NCBI GenBank assembly: GCA_017551865.1
Contig: JAFZKB010000002.1
Location: forward strand, 183,430-247,429
Origin: Clostridiales bacterium
GTDB taxonomy: Bacteria > Bacillota > Clostridia > Saccharofermentanales > Saccharofermentanaceae
Reading direction: 5' to 3'
DNA length: 64,000 bases
Below are positions 8,712 to 18,800 of this stretch, one piece after another. The notes under the pieces were generated by a model. That model was not told the DNA's origin and did no database searches. It worked only from the letters and a program-made list of their open reading frames with translations. How positions within the stretch are numbered: position 1 is the stretch's first letter; every line of letters starts with the position of its first letter. The translations under genes and the position numbers were made by a program.

Positions 8712-9999
8712 AGAAATCTTTATCCCTTCTCTTGATCTCCTCAAGAACGATCTCGCGGTATTCCTGTGCGAAATCTCTGCCTTCGTACTGAGTAAAGTCT
8801 ACGTCTTCGACTTCTGTCGGCTCGTAGGGGATGGTCTCCTCGATGTTCTGTGCAGAACGCTTCGCGAATACGAGGCTCTCGAGGAGAGAGTTACTGCCGA
8901 GACGATTCTTGCCGTGCACGCCGGTGCAGGAAGTCTCGCCGATGGCGTAGAGGTTGTCCATGGAAGTTCTGCCCTTAAGGTCGACTTCGATACCGCCCAT
9001 GAAATAGTGCTGGGCAGGGGTTACCGGGAAGGGTTCCTTCAGGATATCGTAGCCTTCTTCTTTACAGTGCTCGAGGATGTTCGGGAAGTGGCTCTTGATG
9101 AGTTCCGGATCAAGGTGCGTGACATCGAGCCATACGAAGCCTCTGCCGTCCTTTTCCATCTGCTTCTTGATCGCAGCGGAAACGACGTCACGGGGCTGAA
9201 GCTCATCAGTAAAGCGCTCCATGTCCTTATTTCTGAGCACACCGCCTTCGCCTCGAACGGCTTCGGAGATGAGGAAAGATCTGCCCGGCTTCTCGGAATA
9301 AAGGGATGTCGGGTGGATCTGGATGTAGTTGATGTCCTTAAGGAGCACGTTGTGCTTCAGGGCGATCGCAAGAGAGTCGCCGGTGATGTGACGGAACGCG
9401 GTACTGTGCTTGAAAAGACCGCCGATACCGCCGGTCGCCAGAACGACGGCCTTGCCGAATACGGCCTGGAAGTTGCCTTCCTGATCCTGGGTGATGATGC
9501 CCTTGCAGACATTCTTCTCACAGATCAGGTCGACCATGGTGGTATGCTCGTGAAGATCGATATTCTTCTTCTCTCTGACGTTCTGGAGGAGCTTGCTGGT
9601 GATCTCCTGTCCGGTGATGTCCTCGTGGTGGAGGATACGGGAAGCGGAGTGACCGCCTTCCTTCGTCAGATCCAGATCGTCGCCCTTCTTATCGAAGTTG
9701 ACGTGATAGTCCAAAAGCTCGCGGATAATGACCGGAGACTGACGGATCATGGTGTCGACGGCTTTTCTCGAATTCTCGTAATGACCGGCACGAAGTGTAT
9801 CCTCGAAGTAATCCTCGTAGTCTTCGGAGTCCTTGAGAGCGGCGATACCGCCCTGAGCGAGGTAGGACGCGCTGTTCTCGAGCGTGTCTTTGGTGAGCAT
9901 GTAAATGGAAAGATTCTCCGGAAGATGAAGTGCGCAGAACAGTCCGGCGGCACCGGTACCAACGATCACGACATCTGCGGACGTAGTGGAATAGGACAT
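8692..9999 (-). CDS. nadB: L-aspartate oxidase
   Basis: This FAD flavoprotein oxidises aspartate to iminoaspartate, the first step of de novo NAD synthesis. It shows the Rossmann ADP-binding motif VVIVGTGAAGLFCAL at residues 9-23, the SYLAQGGIAA loop, HHEDITG, LATGGIGGLFKHST, and HYFMGGIEVD..IGETSCTGVHG. At 435 residues it is shorter than the 530-540 residues of E. coli NadB; the C-terminal helical domain appears reduced, as seen in some Firmicutes. TTAGGAGGGG 8 nt upstream fixes the start. nadA (quinolinate synthase) is not beside nadB or nadC, which is unusual because nadA-nadB-nadC usually cluster. Confidence 0.94.
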   Translation of the reverse strand: MSYSTTSADVVIVGTGAAGLFCALHLPENLSIYMLTKDTLENSASYLAQGGIAALKDSEDYEDYFEDTLRAGHYENSRKAVDTMIRQSPVIIRELLDYHVNFDKKGDDLDLTKEGGHSASRILHHEDITGQEITSKLLQNVREKKNIDLHEHTTMVDLICEKNVCKGIITQDQEGNFQAVFGKAVVLATGGIGGLFKHSTAFRHITGDSLAIALKHNVLLKDINYIQIHPTSLYSEKPGRSFLISEAVRGEGGVLRNKDMERFTDELQPRDVVSAAIKKQMEKDGRGFVWLDVTHLDPELIKSHFPNILEHCKEEGYDILKEPFPVTPAQHYFMGGIEVDLKGRTSMDNLYAIGETSCTGVHGKNRLGSNSLLESLVFAKRSAQNIEETIPYEPTEVEDVDFTQYEGRDFAQEYREIVLEEIKRRDKDFYEQWCT

Positions 10000-10111
10000 A
10001 TGACGACCCCTCCTAACGAAATATCCCGGGAATAGATCTTTTCCATGGGGTCCTATATAAAGAGGACGACAGGAACCGGGCTTTTTTCGATTTTATCACG
10101 CGCTACGGCAA

Positions 10112-10140
10112 GTGACAAGGGAAAGGCGAAGGGGTATAAT
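10112..10140 (+). promoter_or_regulatory. Predicted sigma-A promoter for the 10.2-13.9 kb genes
   Basis: GTGACA (10112-10117), a 17 nt spacer and a perfect TATAAT (10135-10140) lie 67 nt before the start at 10207. The 207 nt between this gene and the divergent nadB hold no other coding signal. Confidence 0.7.
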
Positions 10141-10206
10141 ACCATTACTTCGTAAACTTGGATAAATATGTGCAAGTTCAGTTTCTAAGGAAAGGAGAAG
10201 CAGAAG

Positions 10207-11334
10207 ATGAAACGTGACATCATAGGTGATATCTTCCTCGGCGGAGTATTGCTGTCGCTTCTTTTCCTGTTTTCTTTCCCGGCCTATTTCTGTTATACGG
10301 CAAACGTTCCGAGGGAGATCTCCCTGCCGGAAACGATCATGAGCCTATGTTTTGTCGCGGCACTTATCCTGACCTGTATCTGGTTCTGCTGGAAAAAGAA
10401 GGTCTGGGTCATGCTCGGTGTCGCTTCCTTCGGTCTTCTGGCATATATCCCGAAGTGGTTCCTGCCGAAGGTCAACCTAAATATCGTCATGAACGGCAAA
10501 AGCCTTGTGGATTCGATCCTCTCGATGGCCTTAAACCGCATCTATGAACTGACGCACGCGCCTTTTGCCGGACTTATCGGCATTGTGCCCGAGAAGACGG
10601 CGGATGGCCTGACCTACACGATCCTGCCGATTGCGGTCATCTCCTATATTCTGGCGCAGATCGTCCGTTTCTACCACAACGCGTATGTGACCGAGAAGAA
10701 GCAGATCCACGATTTTGCCCATTTCCGCAAGATCAATGAAGTCCGCGCGCCTTCCTTCTCTCCCGAACTGGAGAGCGAAGGTCCGTCCCCGCTCGGTACG
10801 ATCGTTCTGAACGAAAAGGCTGAGGTCGCAAAAGAGACTTTCCCCGTGAAAAAAGCGGACAACGATGCGACAGTTGCCAATGTTCTTACTTCGGAGACGC
10901 CTGCCGGGCATATCGGTTCCGGGGAACAGGATACTTCCGTGATTGCACTTGCGGCGCACGCACCGACGTCTGCGCCGACCGAGGAGACCAAGGTCATTGC
11001 GCTGGCGGCTCATGCACCGACATCTACGCCGGCATCTGCGCAGCTAACTGCACCGGCGGAAGATACTTCCGTGATTGAGCTTTCGGCACACGCGCCGACG
11101 TCCGCGCCGACTGAGGAGACCAGGGTGATCGAGCTTTCGGCACATGCACCGACTTCGGCGCTTTCGGAAGAGGAAAAGGATGAAGGTAAAGAAGAAACGC
11201 CTTCGGAGGTGGAGGAAAAACTCCCCGAAGATGCACCGGTAAAGGAAGAAGCGACGCAGGAGAGTGCGGAACTTGATTTTCCGGATGTACATGGTGAGGC
11301 AGAGAAGATAGACGTTTTCGGCGATGACGAATAA
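10207..11334 (+). CDS. Polytopic membrane protein with an AHAPTS-repeat tail, unknown function
   Basis: The 375-residue protein has about four hydrophobic segments (residues 8-31, 43-62, 68-85 and 130-152), followed by a long hydrophilic tail. The tail holds four copies of a 10-11 residue word (V-I-x-L-x-A-H-A-P-T-S) between about residues 241 and 319, then an acidic Glu-rich end (EEKDEGKEE). I recognise no family. AAAGGAGAAGCAG upstream supports ATG 10207. The gene is followed after 56 nt by a PAQR/hemolysin-III gene, so the two may be co-transcribed from the promoter at 10112. The tail repeats are nearly identical at the DNA level, so they look recently expanded. Orientation of the tail is not certain. 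Confidence 0.65.
   Translation: MKRDIIGDIFLGGVLLSLLFLFSFPAYFCYTANVPREISLPETIMSLCFVAALILTCIWFCWKKKVWVMLGVASFGLLAYIPKWFLPKVNLNIVMNGKSLVDSILSMALNRIYELTHAPFAGLIGIVPEKTADGLTYTILPIAVISYILAQIVRFYHNAYVTEKKQIHDFAHFRKINEVRAPSFSPELESEGPSPLGTIVLNEKAEVAKETFPVKKADNDATVANVLTSETPAGHIGSGEQDTSVIALAAHAPTSAPTEETKVIALAAHAPTSTPASAQLTAPAEDTSVIELSAHAPTSAPTEETRVIELSAHAPTSALSEEEKDEGKEETPSEVEEKLPEDAPVKEEATQESAELDFPDVHGEAEKIDVFGDDE
10928..11164 (+). repeat. Four in-frame repeats coding VIxLxAHAPTS
   Basis: The four words begin with the codons for VIALAAHAPTS, VIALAAHAPTS, VIELSAHAPTS and VIELSAHAPTS. They occur as two pairs, each pair joined by TEET (APTEETKV and APTEETRV), so the tract looks like a duplicated pair rather than four independent copies. 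Confidence 0.85.
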
Positions 11335-11390
11335 ACCGGAAACGGAAAAGTGTGAATATATAAAGGATAGAAAAAAGGGAGGCATGAGAA

Positions 11391-12182
11391 ATGTCAACGA
11401 ACAAGTCATTCTGGAGAGTCTGGCTGGAGGGATCGAAAGCACATAAGGAAGCAGGAAACACTGTCGCGGAGGATCCGCTCGAAGAGGGACTTCGTGATCT
11501 TACCTGGGCGGATGAAGAATCCTCCCATAAGGTAAAGACGGAAGAGTCTTTCGGCGAAGAGATCGGAAACGCGACGACACATGGTGTCATGGCGGCGTTT
11601 ATGCTGGGCATCCTGCCGTATGCGGCCGTGCATGCGTATCTTAGCGCGAAGGAAGGACATGCGATCCTGAACACGGTAGCGATCTCCATCTTCTGTATCG
11701 GTACTTTCCTTATGTTCCTGATGTCGACCATCGACCACACCATGAAGCACGGCACGAAGCAGAAAGCCGTCTTTAACCGTCTCGACCACATCATGATCTT
11801 CTACGCCATCGCCGGTACCTACACACCGATCTGCCTGTCGATCATCGGCGGCAAGTGGGGCATCGGTCTTTGCATCGCACAGTGGGTCGTCGTTATCGCC
11901 GGCACCCTGAAGAAGGCTATTTCCTTCTCGAAGTCAGCGATCTCCTATATATTCTCCACGCTGCTTTATCTGCTGATGGGCTGGATGATCGTTCTTTGTT
12001 TCCCGATCCTTTACGCCCGGACGAATCATGTGACATTCTGGCTGATCCTGGCCGGCGGCATCTGCTACACCACCAGTGTCATCCTGTTCTACATGCGTTT
12101 TAAGTTCGCTCACATGATCTTCCATCTGCTCGTGGACTTTGGCGCGATCTGCCACGTGATCGCTCTGTGTTTCTTCGCATAA
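11391..12182 (+). CDS. Hemolysin III / PAQR-type seven-helix membrane protein
   Basis: The 263-residue protein has a hydrophilic 60-residue N-terminal extension and then seven membrane segments. Family motifs are present in order: EEIGNATTHG before helix 1, FLMSTIDHTMKH after helix 2, RLDHIMIFYAIAGTYTP, and HMIFHLLVDFGAICH near the end. The Ser, Asp and His residues correspond to the zinc site of PAQR/adiponectin-receptor-like proteins. Bacterial members (YqfA/TrhA) affect membrane lipid homeostasis; the hemolysin name is historical. GGGAGG upstream fixes ATG 11391. The next gene begins 14 nt downstream. Confidence 0.9.
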   Translation: MSTNKSFWRVWLEGSKAHKEAGNTVAEDPLEEGLRDLTWADEESSHKVKTEESFGEEIGNATTHGVMAAFMLGILPYAAVHAYLSAKEGHAILNTVAISIFCIGTFLMFLMSTIDHTMKHGTKQKAVFNRLDHIMIFYAIAGTYTPICLSIIGGKWGIGLCIAQWVVVIAGTLKKAISFSKSAISYIFSTLLYLLMGWMIVLCFPILYARTNHVTFWLILAGGICYTTSVILFYMRFKFAHMIFHLLVDFGAICHVIALCFFA

Positions 12183-12196
12183 GAAAGGGGAAAGAA

Positions 12197-13876
12197 ATGA
12201 AGCACGTTAAGAAAATTCTGGCCATTGCCCTGACTCTAGGCATGGTCCTGTCTGTTGTTGCCTGCGGCCAGACAACTGAAACCACCAAAAAGAAGAAAAA
12301 GAAAAAGACGAAAAAGACTACGACGACGATCACTGAAACGACCGAAGAGCCGGGTCTTTCCACATCGTATGAAACAGATCCTCCGTCCGATTCCACGAGC
12401 GAGACCCAAATGCCTACCGCGACGTTATCGCCGGATTTCAAGGCGCCGGAAAAGAGCTGCGCTATCGCGATCCCGACTGAGGAGCGCTACCAGTATGTGA
12501 TGGATCTTACGCTCGATGAGAAGGAGAACACGGTCGGCGGACATGTGGAAGTGACGTTCTTCAATAACTCGGACGAAAGCTGGGACGAGCTGTGCCTGCG
12601 CGATTATTCCAGCCTTTTTGTGGATGCGGATACATCAGGGATCACCTATGTGAATGAGACGAACGGCGCGCTGACGGAGATCACGAATATCACGGACAGA
12701 CGCGACAAGAGCAAGATCGAGATGAGACGCGACAATGATGTCTCTGTCGTATGGTTCCCGCTTTCCAAGGTTCTTGCCCCGAAGGAGAAGATGACCCTCT
12801 CCTACGATTTTGTAGCGAAGATCCCGACGCTTGCCGACCGCTATGGGGTGAAAAACGGCGTCTTCAACGTGACGAACTTCTACCCGATCCTCGCGGTATA
12901 TACGGAAAACGGCTGGTCGCACGAAGCTTTCTATAACGAGGGCGAGTGCTTCTTCTCCGAGGTTTCGGATTATGAGGTGACTCTGCGCGTTCCGAAGGAC
13001 TTTACCGCCCTGACCACGGGAACCGCATCTTCTGAAAAAACGGAAGGCAGCAGCAAGATCTATACGATCGATGCGCCCTGTGTCCGCGACTTCGTCTTCA
13101 GTGCCTGTGAGACTTTTGACATACTCGAAGGCGACTATAACGGTGTGCATATCAACGTGGCGTATAACTCGGCGCACCCGGCGACAAAGGAAATGGAGGA
13201 GGTCCAGGCGGCTTCGCTTAAGGCTTCCCAGGATTCTCTTGCCGCTCTCGGATCTGCTTTCGGCGAGTATCCGTATCCGGAAGTAGATGTGATCCTGGCG
13301 ACGATCGATGCCGGCGGCATGGAGTATCCGAACCTGGTCATCATCACGGACGACCAGTACTACACCAGAAAGAACGCATATGAGACGATCCCTTACGAGG
13401 AACTCGGTGTCACGATCGCGCACGAGCTCGGACACCAGTGGTTCATGGGCATCGTCGGCAATAACTCGGGCCTTGAACCTTGGCTGGACGAGTCTTTCGC
13501 CTCTTACTCGGAGACCGTCTACGAGGCGTGGGTAGGGTTGAAAGACCGGTACGAGAACTTTTCAAGAGACAGCAACGACCTCGTTTATATCGATAACATG
13601 GCGTATTACCCGGAACTTCCGATCAACCGTTCCCGATATGCCTTCCCGAACATGAACGATTATCTGAATGCGGTGTATTTTACCGGCAAAGCGGCTCTTT
13701 TCCAGATGGGAGAGATCATCGGAAGAGATGAATTCAATGGCGTGGTCCGCGAATATGTGAAGAGAAATGCCTTTACCAACTCGACCGAAGAGCGCTTCTT
13801 CGAGGTGCTCTATGAGTGTGCGGGGAAAGACAATGAGTATCTTAATCTTCTGATCAAAAACGTTTTCAACCGGTGA
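12197..13876 (+). CDS. Lipoprotein M1-family zinc metallopeptidase
   Basis: The 559-residue protein has a lipoprotein signal (LSVVACGQ, Cys23), a Lys tract followed by a Thr-rich linker to about residue 55, and an M1 (gluzincin) peptidase. The zinc site is HELGH at 409-413 with the distal Glu E432 in WLDESFASY, exactly 18 residues later. The exopeptidase motif GAMEN appears as GGMEYPN, which suggests altered N-terminal recognition. It likely trims peptides at the cell surface. AAAGGGGAAAGAA precedes ATG 12197; the frame open from 12167 lacks a ribosome site. It starts 14 nt after the PAQR gene and probably shares its transcript. Confidence 0.9.
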   Translation: MKHVKKILAIALTLGMVLSVVACGQTTETTKKKKKKKTKKTTTTITETTEEPGLSTSYETDPPSDSTSETQMPTATLSPDFKAPEKSCAIAIPTEERYQYVMDLTLDEKENTVGGHVEVTFFNNSDESWDELCLRDYSSLFVDADTSGITYVNETNGALTEITNITDRRDKSKIEMRRDNDVSVVWFPLSKVLAPKEKMTLSYDFVAKIPTLADRYGVKNGVFNVTNFYPILAVYTENGWSHEAFYNEGECFFSEVSDYEVTLRVPKDFTALTTGTASSEKTEGSSKIYTIDAPCVRDFVFSACETFDILEGDYNGVHINVAYNSAHPATKEMEEVQAASLKASQDSLAALGSAFGEYPYPEVDVILATIDAGGMEYPNLVIITDDQYYTRKNAYETIPYEELGVTIAHELGHQWFMGIVGNNSGLEPWLDESFASYSETVYEAWVGLKDRYENFSRDSNDLVYIDNMAYYPELPINRSRYAFPNMNDYLNAVYFTGKAALFQMGEIIGRDEFNGVVREYVKRNAFTNSTEERFFEVLYECAGKDNEYLNLLIKNVFNR

Positions 13877-13935
13877 GAAATCATAGGGAAACACCCGAAA
13901 ATCGCCATAATTCAGCGGACGATCATATTCTTTTC

Positions 13936-13964
13936 TTGCATTATCGCCACTTGCGAATTATAAT
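13936..13964 (+). promoter_or_regulatory. Predicted sigma-A promoter of the foldase-like gene
   Basis: TTGCAT (13936-13941), a 17 nt spacer and TATAAT (13959-13964), 40 nt before ATG 14005. Confidence 0.7.
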
Positions 13965-14004
13965 GATGCGTGCTGATTATTCTATATGAAAGTAAAGGAA
14001 GGGC

Positions 14005-15588
14005 ATGAATATGTCTAAACAGACCGAAAAATCGGGAAAAGCTAAGACGAAAAAGCATATGAAAGTTTCAAAGAAGAACAGGATCATCGCGACCATCGTG
14101 ATCATTGTTCTCGTACTTCTCTGCTTCAGCTATTTTGCATATGTGACCGGTCTTCCGGCGAAGATCCTGCCGGGTGCCAAGATCGTACATACTGTAGATG
14201 GCAAGGAAAAGACTGTTGATCATCTGACGATTGCAGAGATGGACTATTACTTTGCTTCCATGTATACCAGATATTGTTCCTACGGAATCATCAGTTCCGA
14301 GACGGATCTGGATGAGGTCTATAATTCGGAATCCGGACAGACCTACCGCGATATGCTCTGGGAAGAAGCTGCAAACTCCGCCCAGTGCGATTACCTGCTC
14401 GAGCAGGCAGCCAAGAGCGCAGGCTTTAAGGCAGTGGCAGCAGACAGACATGCCGAGGCGGAAGTCGAAGCGATGCGTGATAACGTCGCAAGCGTAAATG
14501 CTCTCCGCGGTTCCAACATGACTTGTGACCAGTACCTTCAGAATGTTTACGGTTCCGGTATGACCGTTCAGATCTACCGTAAGATCATGAAGCGTCTCGC
14601 TGTGGTAGATGAATATAAGCTTTCTGTTCAGGACGGCCAGTTCAAAGCGAACCAGGCTGACATCCAGGAGGCTTTCGACAAGGCTCCGGAGAACTACCAG
14701 CTCTGCCGCTTCCAGGTTTACTTCATCGGTGCGGATTACACAGCTGATGCTTCGGAAGAAGAGAAGCAGAAGGCACTCGATGCCGCTCTTGAGAAGGCGC
14801 ACAAGATCGCTGACGGCTGTAAGAACGCAGTAGATTTCCAGACCAGAGTAAAGCAGGTCTGCACCGAGGACTACCTTACAAGAATGCTGAACGGCGAAGA
14901 TCCGACGACCGAAGCCGGCCTTTCAAAGAATCAGGTCGCAGGTTACAACAAGGACTTCGCAGAACTCTGCTTCAACCCGGAGACACCGGCGAATACCTCG
15001 ATGGCTTTCCTTGATACTCAGGAGACAGGTGCTTATGCGGTTCTTTTCGAGGATATTCACGTAGATGAGACACCGACATGCGCTTACCGCGTGATCCAGC
15101 TCGACGACGATTACCTCAAGGATCTTTCCCACAGTCTGGATGATAAGGCTCCGCACCACGAGAAGTGGCACAAGAAGGCGGAAGAGTACATGGCTCAGGC
15201 AACTACGGAAGAGCAGTTCATCGAGCTTGCCAAGAAGTACTCCAATGATACAAGCACATTCATCGACGGCGGTTACACCTCCGGCGTAACAGAAGACAGC
15301 TTCGAGAAGACGGATATGGGCGACGGTTCTGATCCGGTACTCGCTCCGGAAGATGAGAAGCTGATCGCATGGCTTTTTGATCCGGCAAGAAAGAAGGGCG
15401 ATATGTACATCATCGACTGCGTAAGCAGTGTTAAGCTCTTCTACTTCTGCGATAACCTTCCGAAATACCAGAGCCAGATCCGCGACACACTCACAGCGGA
15501 GAACTACAATGCATGGTACGTTGGAGTAACCTCTGACACATCTTACTCGACCATCGTGCACCATGGACTGATCGACTTCTTCACATAA
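14005..15588 (+). CDS. Membrane-anchored SurA/PrsA-like foldase, putative
   Basis: The 527-residue protein has a basic cytoplasmic start, one N-terminal membrane segment (about residues 30-50) and a long extracytoplasmic part. Residues about 70-240 are helix-rich with repeated short helices as in SurA_N/trigger-like chaperone domains. Residues about 360-490 contain two stretches of parvulin-like pattern (YMAQATTEEQFIELAKKYS and following GGYTSGV), as in PrsA-type peptidyl-prolyl isomerases. The role would be folding of exported proteins, many of which are encoded nearby. The parvulin active site cannot be confirmed by eye, so isomerase activity is not claimed. A second ATG at 14011 is a possible start. 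Confidence 0.6.
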   Translation: MNMSKQTEKSGKAKTKKHMKVSKKNRIIATIVIIVLVLLCFSYFAYVTGLPAKILPGAKIVHTVDGKEKTVDHLTIAEMDYYFASMYTRYCSYGIISSETDLDEVYNSESGQTYRDMLWEEAANSAQCDYLLEQAAKSAGFKAVAADRHAEAEVEAMRDNVASVNALRGSNMTCDQYLQNVYGSGMTVQIYRKIMKRLAVVDEYKLSVQDGQFKANQADIQEAFDKAPENYQLCRFQVYFIGADYTADASEEEKQKALDAALEKAHKIADGCKNAVDFQTRVKQVCTEDYLTRMLNGEDPTTEAGLSKNQVAGYNKDFAELCFNPETPANTSMAFLDTQETGAYAVLFEDIHVDETPTCAYRVIQLDDDYLKDLSHSLDDKAPHHEKWHKKAEEYMAQATTEEQFIELAKKYSNDTSTFIDGGYTSGVTEDSFEKTDMGDGSDPVLAPEDEKLIAWLFDPARKKGDMYIIDCVSSVKLFYFCDNLPKYQSQIRDTLTAENYNAWYVGVTSDTSYSTIVHHGLIDFFT

Positions 15589-15593
15589 TGGAT

Positions 15594-15632
15594 CGTTTTT
15601 CCGGATCCTCTGACGGATCCGGAAGAAAAACG
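15594..15632 (+). terminator. Palindromic hairpin after the foldase gene
   Basis: CGTTTTTCCGGATCC (15594-15608) and its near-perfect complement (15615-15632) flank a 6 nt loop. The T-run lies inside the 5' arm rather than after the stem, so termination efficiency is uncertain. Confidence 0.5.
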
Positions 15633-15669
15633 GCCCGTGAAAAAAGTTGCGGGATAATTAAATATATCA

Positions 15670-15698
15670 TTGACACTTGAAAAAGATCGTGGTATCAT
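15670..15698 (+). promoter_or_regulatory. Predicted sigma-A promoter of rpoBC
   Basis: Consensus TTGACA (15670-15675), a 17 nt spacer and TATCAT (15693-15698), leaving a leader of about 150 nt before rpoB. Confidence 0.7.
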
Positions 15699-15713
15699 TC
15701 TATACTGCGTTAC

Positions 15714-15740
15714 AATGGGTAGGGGTACTTTACCCATTTT
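15714..15740 (+). promoter_or_regulatory. Leader hairpin of rpoBC with short T-run, possible attenuator
   Basis: AATGGGTA (15714-15721) pairs with TACCCATT (15731-15738), and the stem ends in TTTT (15737-15740). It lies only about 10 nt after the predicted transcription start, which is close for an attenuator. A second small hairpin, CGTAAAC/GTTTACG (15818-15836), lies just before the ribosome site. Confidence 0.35.
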
Positions 15741-15856
15741 GACGTGAAAGTACGGCGGAGCTTGCAAAGCCTGCTTTCTGAGTGTATAGGAAGGTGCGCG
15801 ATCTTTTTTTGCGTACACGTAAACGGAAGGTTTACGAAGTCGAGAGGTGATGTGTA

Positions 15857-18800
15857 ATGGTGCGTCCCATCAAGCAGGGAAGAGCAGAGAGAATGTCCTA
15901 TTCTCATATCGACGAAGTCATCGAAGTCCCAGATCTTATTGAAGTACAGAAGAATTCCTATAAGTGGTTCCTCGACGAGGGCCTTATGGAAGTACTTGAA
16001 GAAGTATCTCCTATTAAGGACTTCACGGGCGATATGGAATTATCCTTCGTTGGCAAGGAATTCGATATCGACAACCCGGCAAACACGATTGAGCAGTGCA
16101 AGGAGAAAGATTGCAATTTCGCAGCTCCGCTCAAAGTGAAAGTCCGCCTTTTGAATAAACGTACCGGAAAGGTCGAAGACCAGGACGTCTTTATCGGAGA
16201 TTTCCCGATCATGACCGAACATGGTACTTTCATCATCAACGGTGCTGAGCGTGTTATCATCAGCCAGCTGGTCCGTTCTCCGGGCGCGTATTTTGACGCG
16301 ATTCACGATAAATCCGATGCATATCTTTACACCTCTCAGGTCATCCCGAACCGTGGTGCCTGGCTGGAGTACGAGACCGACACCAACGGCGTTATCTACG
16401 TCCGTGTCGACCGTGCCAGAAAGTTCCCTCTGACGGTATTCCTCCGTTCTCTGGGTATCGGCACAGACGAAGAGTTAAGAGAGCTCTTCGGTGATGAGGC
16501 TTTCCTCAATGAAACGATCAGCAAGGATACTTCCCACTCCCGTGAGGAAGGTCTTGCAGAACTGTATCACAAGCTCCGTCCGGGTGAGCCGACATCCCTT
16601 GAGGGTGCGGAATCTCTCCTGAATGGCATGTTCTTCGACCCGAAGCGTTACGATCTCGCACGCGTAGGTATATATAAGTTAAATAAGAAGCTGTCCCTTG
16701 CTTCCCGTATCAAGGGTCACAAGGCAGTTTCCGACATCGTTACCGACGATGGTGAAGTCCTCCTTAAGGCCGGTGAGATCATCACCTCCGATAAGGCATG
16801 GGAGATCCAGGATGCCGGCATCAATGAGGTCTATGTATATCCGATCACTAAGATCGGTGATACTGACAGGATCTCTGATCAGGCTTTCAAGGTCATCGGT
16901 AATGCCCGCGTGGACTGCGACAAGTTCATCCGCGCCAGCTTCACAGCAAAAGAACTGAAGGGCTTCGATATTACGGCTACCCCGATCAACGAGATGGTAC
17001 GTACAACGATCCTCCGCAACATCATCACGGAAGTCCGTGCGACTGCCAAGAAGACAGAATATGCTGAAAAGCTCATGGAAGCTCTTCGCGCACAGGTCAT
17101 CGAACTTATGCCGAAGCACCTCGTAATCGAGGACATCATCGCCTCTGTCAGCTATCTGCTCGGTCTGCAGTACGGCGTAGGCTTCAGAGATAACATCGAC
17201 CACTTAGGTAACCGTCGTATCCGTTCTGTAGGTGAACTCCTCCAGAACCAGATCCGCATCGGCTTCTCCCGTATGGAGAGAAACATCCGTGAGCGTATGA
17301 ATGCCGCTTCTGACGAAGAGCCGGCACATCCGAACCAGCTCGTAAATACACGTCCGGTCAGCGCAGCCGTTAAGGAGTTCTTCGGATCTTCCCAGCTGTC
17401 GCAGTTCATGGACCAGCCGAACCCGCTTGCTGAGCTGACACATAAGCGTCGTCTCTCCGCACTCGGCCCGGGCGGTCTTTCCCGTGACCGTGCAAACTTC
17501 GAAGTCCGTGACGTTCACTCCTCTCACTACGGCCGTATGTGCCCGATCGAGACACCTGAAGGTCCGAACATCGGTCTTATCAACTCCCTGGCGACATACG
17601 CCAAGGTCAACCACTATGGTTTCATCGAGACTCCGTATCGTGTATATGATAAGGAGAATGGTGTCGTTACCAACGAAGTCGTTTACATGACGGCAGATAA
17701 GGAAGATAACTACAACATCGCTCAGGCGAATGAGCCGATCGACGAGAACGGCCGCTTCATCAGCAACAAGGTCGTTTGCCGTCACCTCGACCAGTTCATC
17801 GAGGTGGATCCGTCCGGCGTTGACTACATGGACGTATCTCCGAAGCAGCTGGTATCCGTTGCAACATCTCTTATCCCGTTCCTCGGAAACGACGATGCTA
17901 ACCGTGCTCTCATGGGTTCCAACATGCAGCGTCAGGCGGTACCGCTCATCAAGCCGGAAGCACCGATCATCGGTACCGGTATGGAATACCGTGCGGCAAA
18001 AGACTCCGGTGTCTGCAAAGTCGCCAAGGAAGACGGTCAGGTCACCTTCGTTTCTGCTGACCGCATCGTAGTTACTTCTTCTGACGGAAAAGATCATGAG
18101 TACCGTCTGACCAAGTACCAGAGATCCAACCAGAGCACCTGCATCAACCAGCGCCCGATCGTAAGAATGGGTGAGGAAGTCAAGAAGGGCGACGTTATCG
18201 CGGATGGTCCTTCCACAGAAAACGGTGAACTTGCTCTCGGTAAGAACGTGCTCATCGGCTTCATGACCTGGGAAGGTTACAACTACGAGGACGCCGTTCT
18301 CATCAACGAACGTATGGTGCGTGATGATGTTTACACATCCATCCACATCGAAGAATATGAGTGTGAAGCCCGTGACACCAAGCTCGGTGCCGAGGAGATC
18401 ACACGAGAGATCCCGAACGTCAGCGATGACGCTCTCAAGGAACTCGACGATAACGGTGTCATCCGTATCGGTGCTGAGGTCCGTGCGGGCGATATCCTCG
18501 TCGGTAAGGTCACTCCGAAGGGTGAGACAGAACTGACACCTGAAGAGCGTCTCTATAGAGCGATCTTCGGTGAGAAGATCCGTGAGGTCCGTGATACCTC
18601 CGTCCGTGTTCCGCACGGTGAGTCCGGTATCGTCGTTGATGTTAAGACCTTCACGAAGGAAGACGAGAATGTCCTTAAGGGCAGCGTCAATAAACTGGTC
18701 CGCGTCTATATCGCCCAGAAGAGAAAGCTCTCCGTCGGTGATAAGATGGCTGGTCGTCACGGTAACAAGGGTGTTGTTTCCAGAATCCTGCCGGAAGAGG

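Noticed and set aside
8712..8744. TTG start for nadC
   Set aside because: It adds a stretch not seen in the family and has no ribosome site, while ATG 8711 has one.
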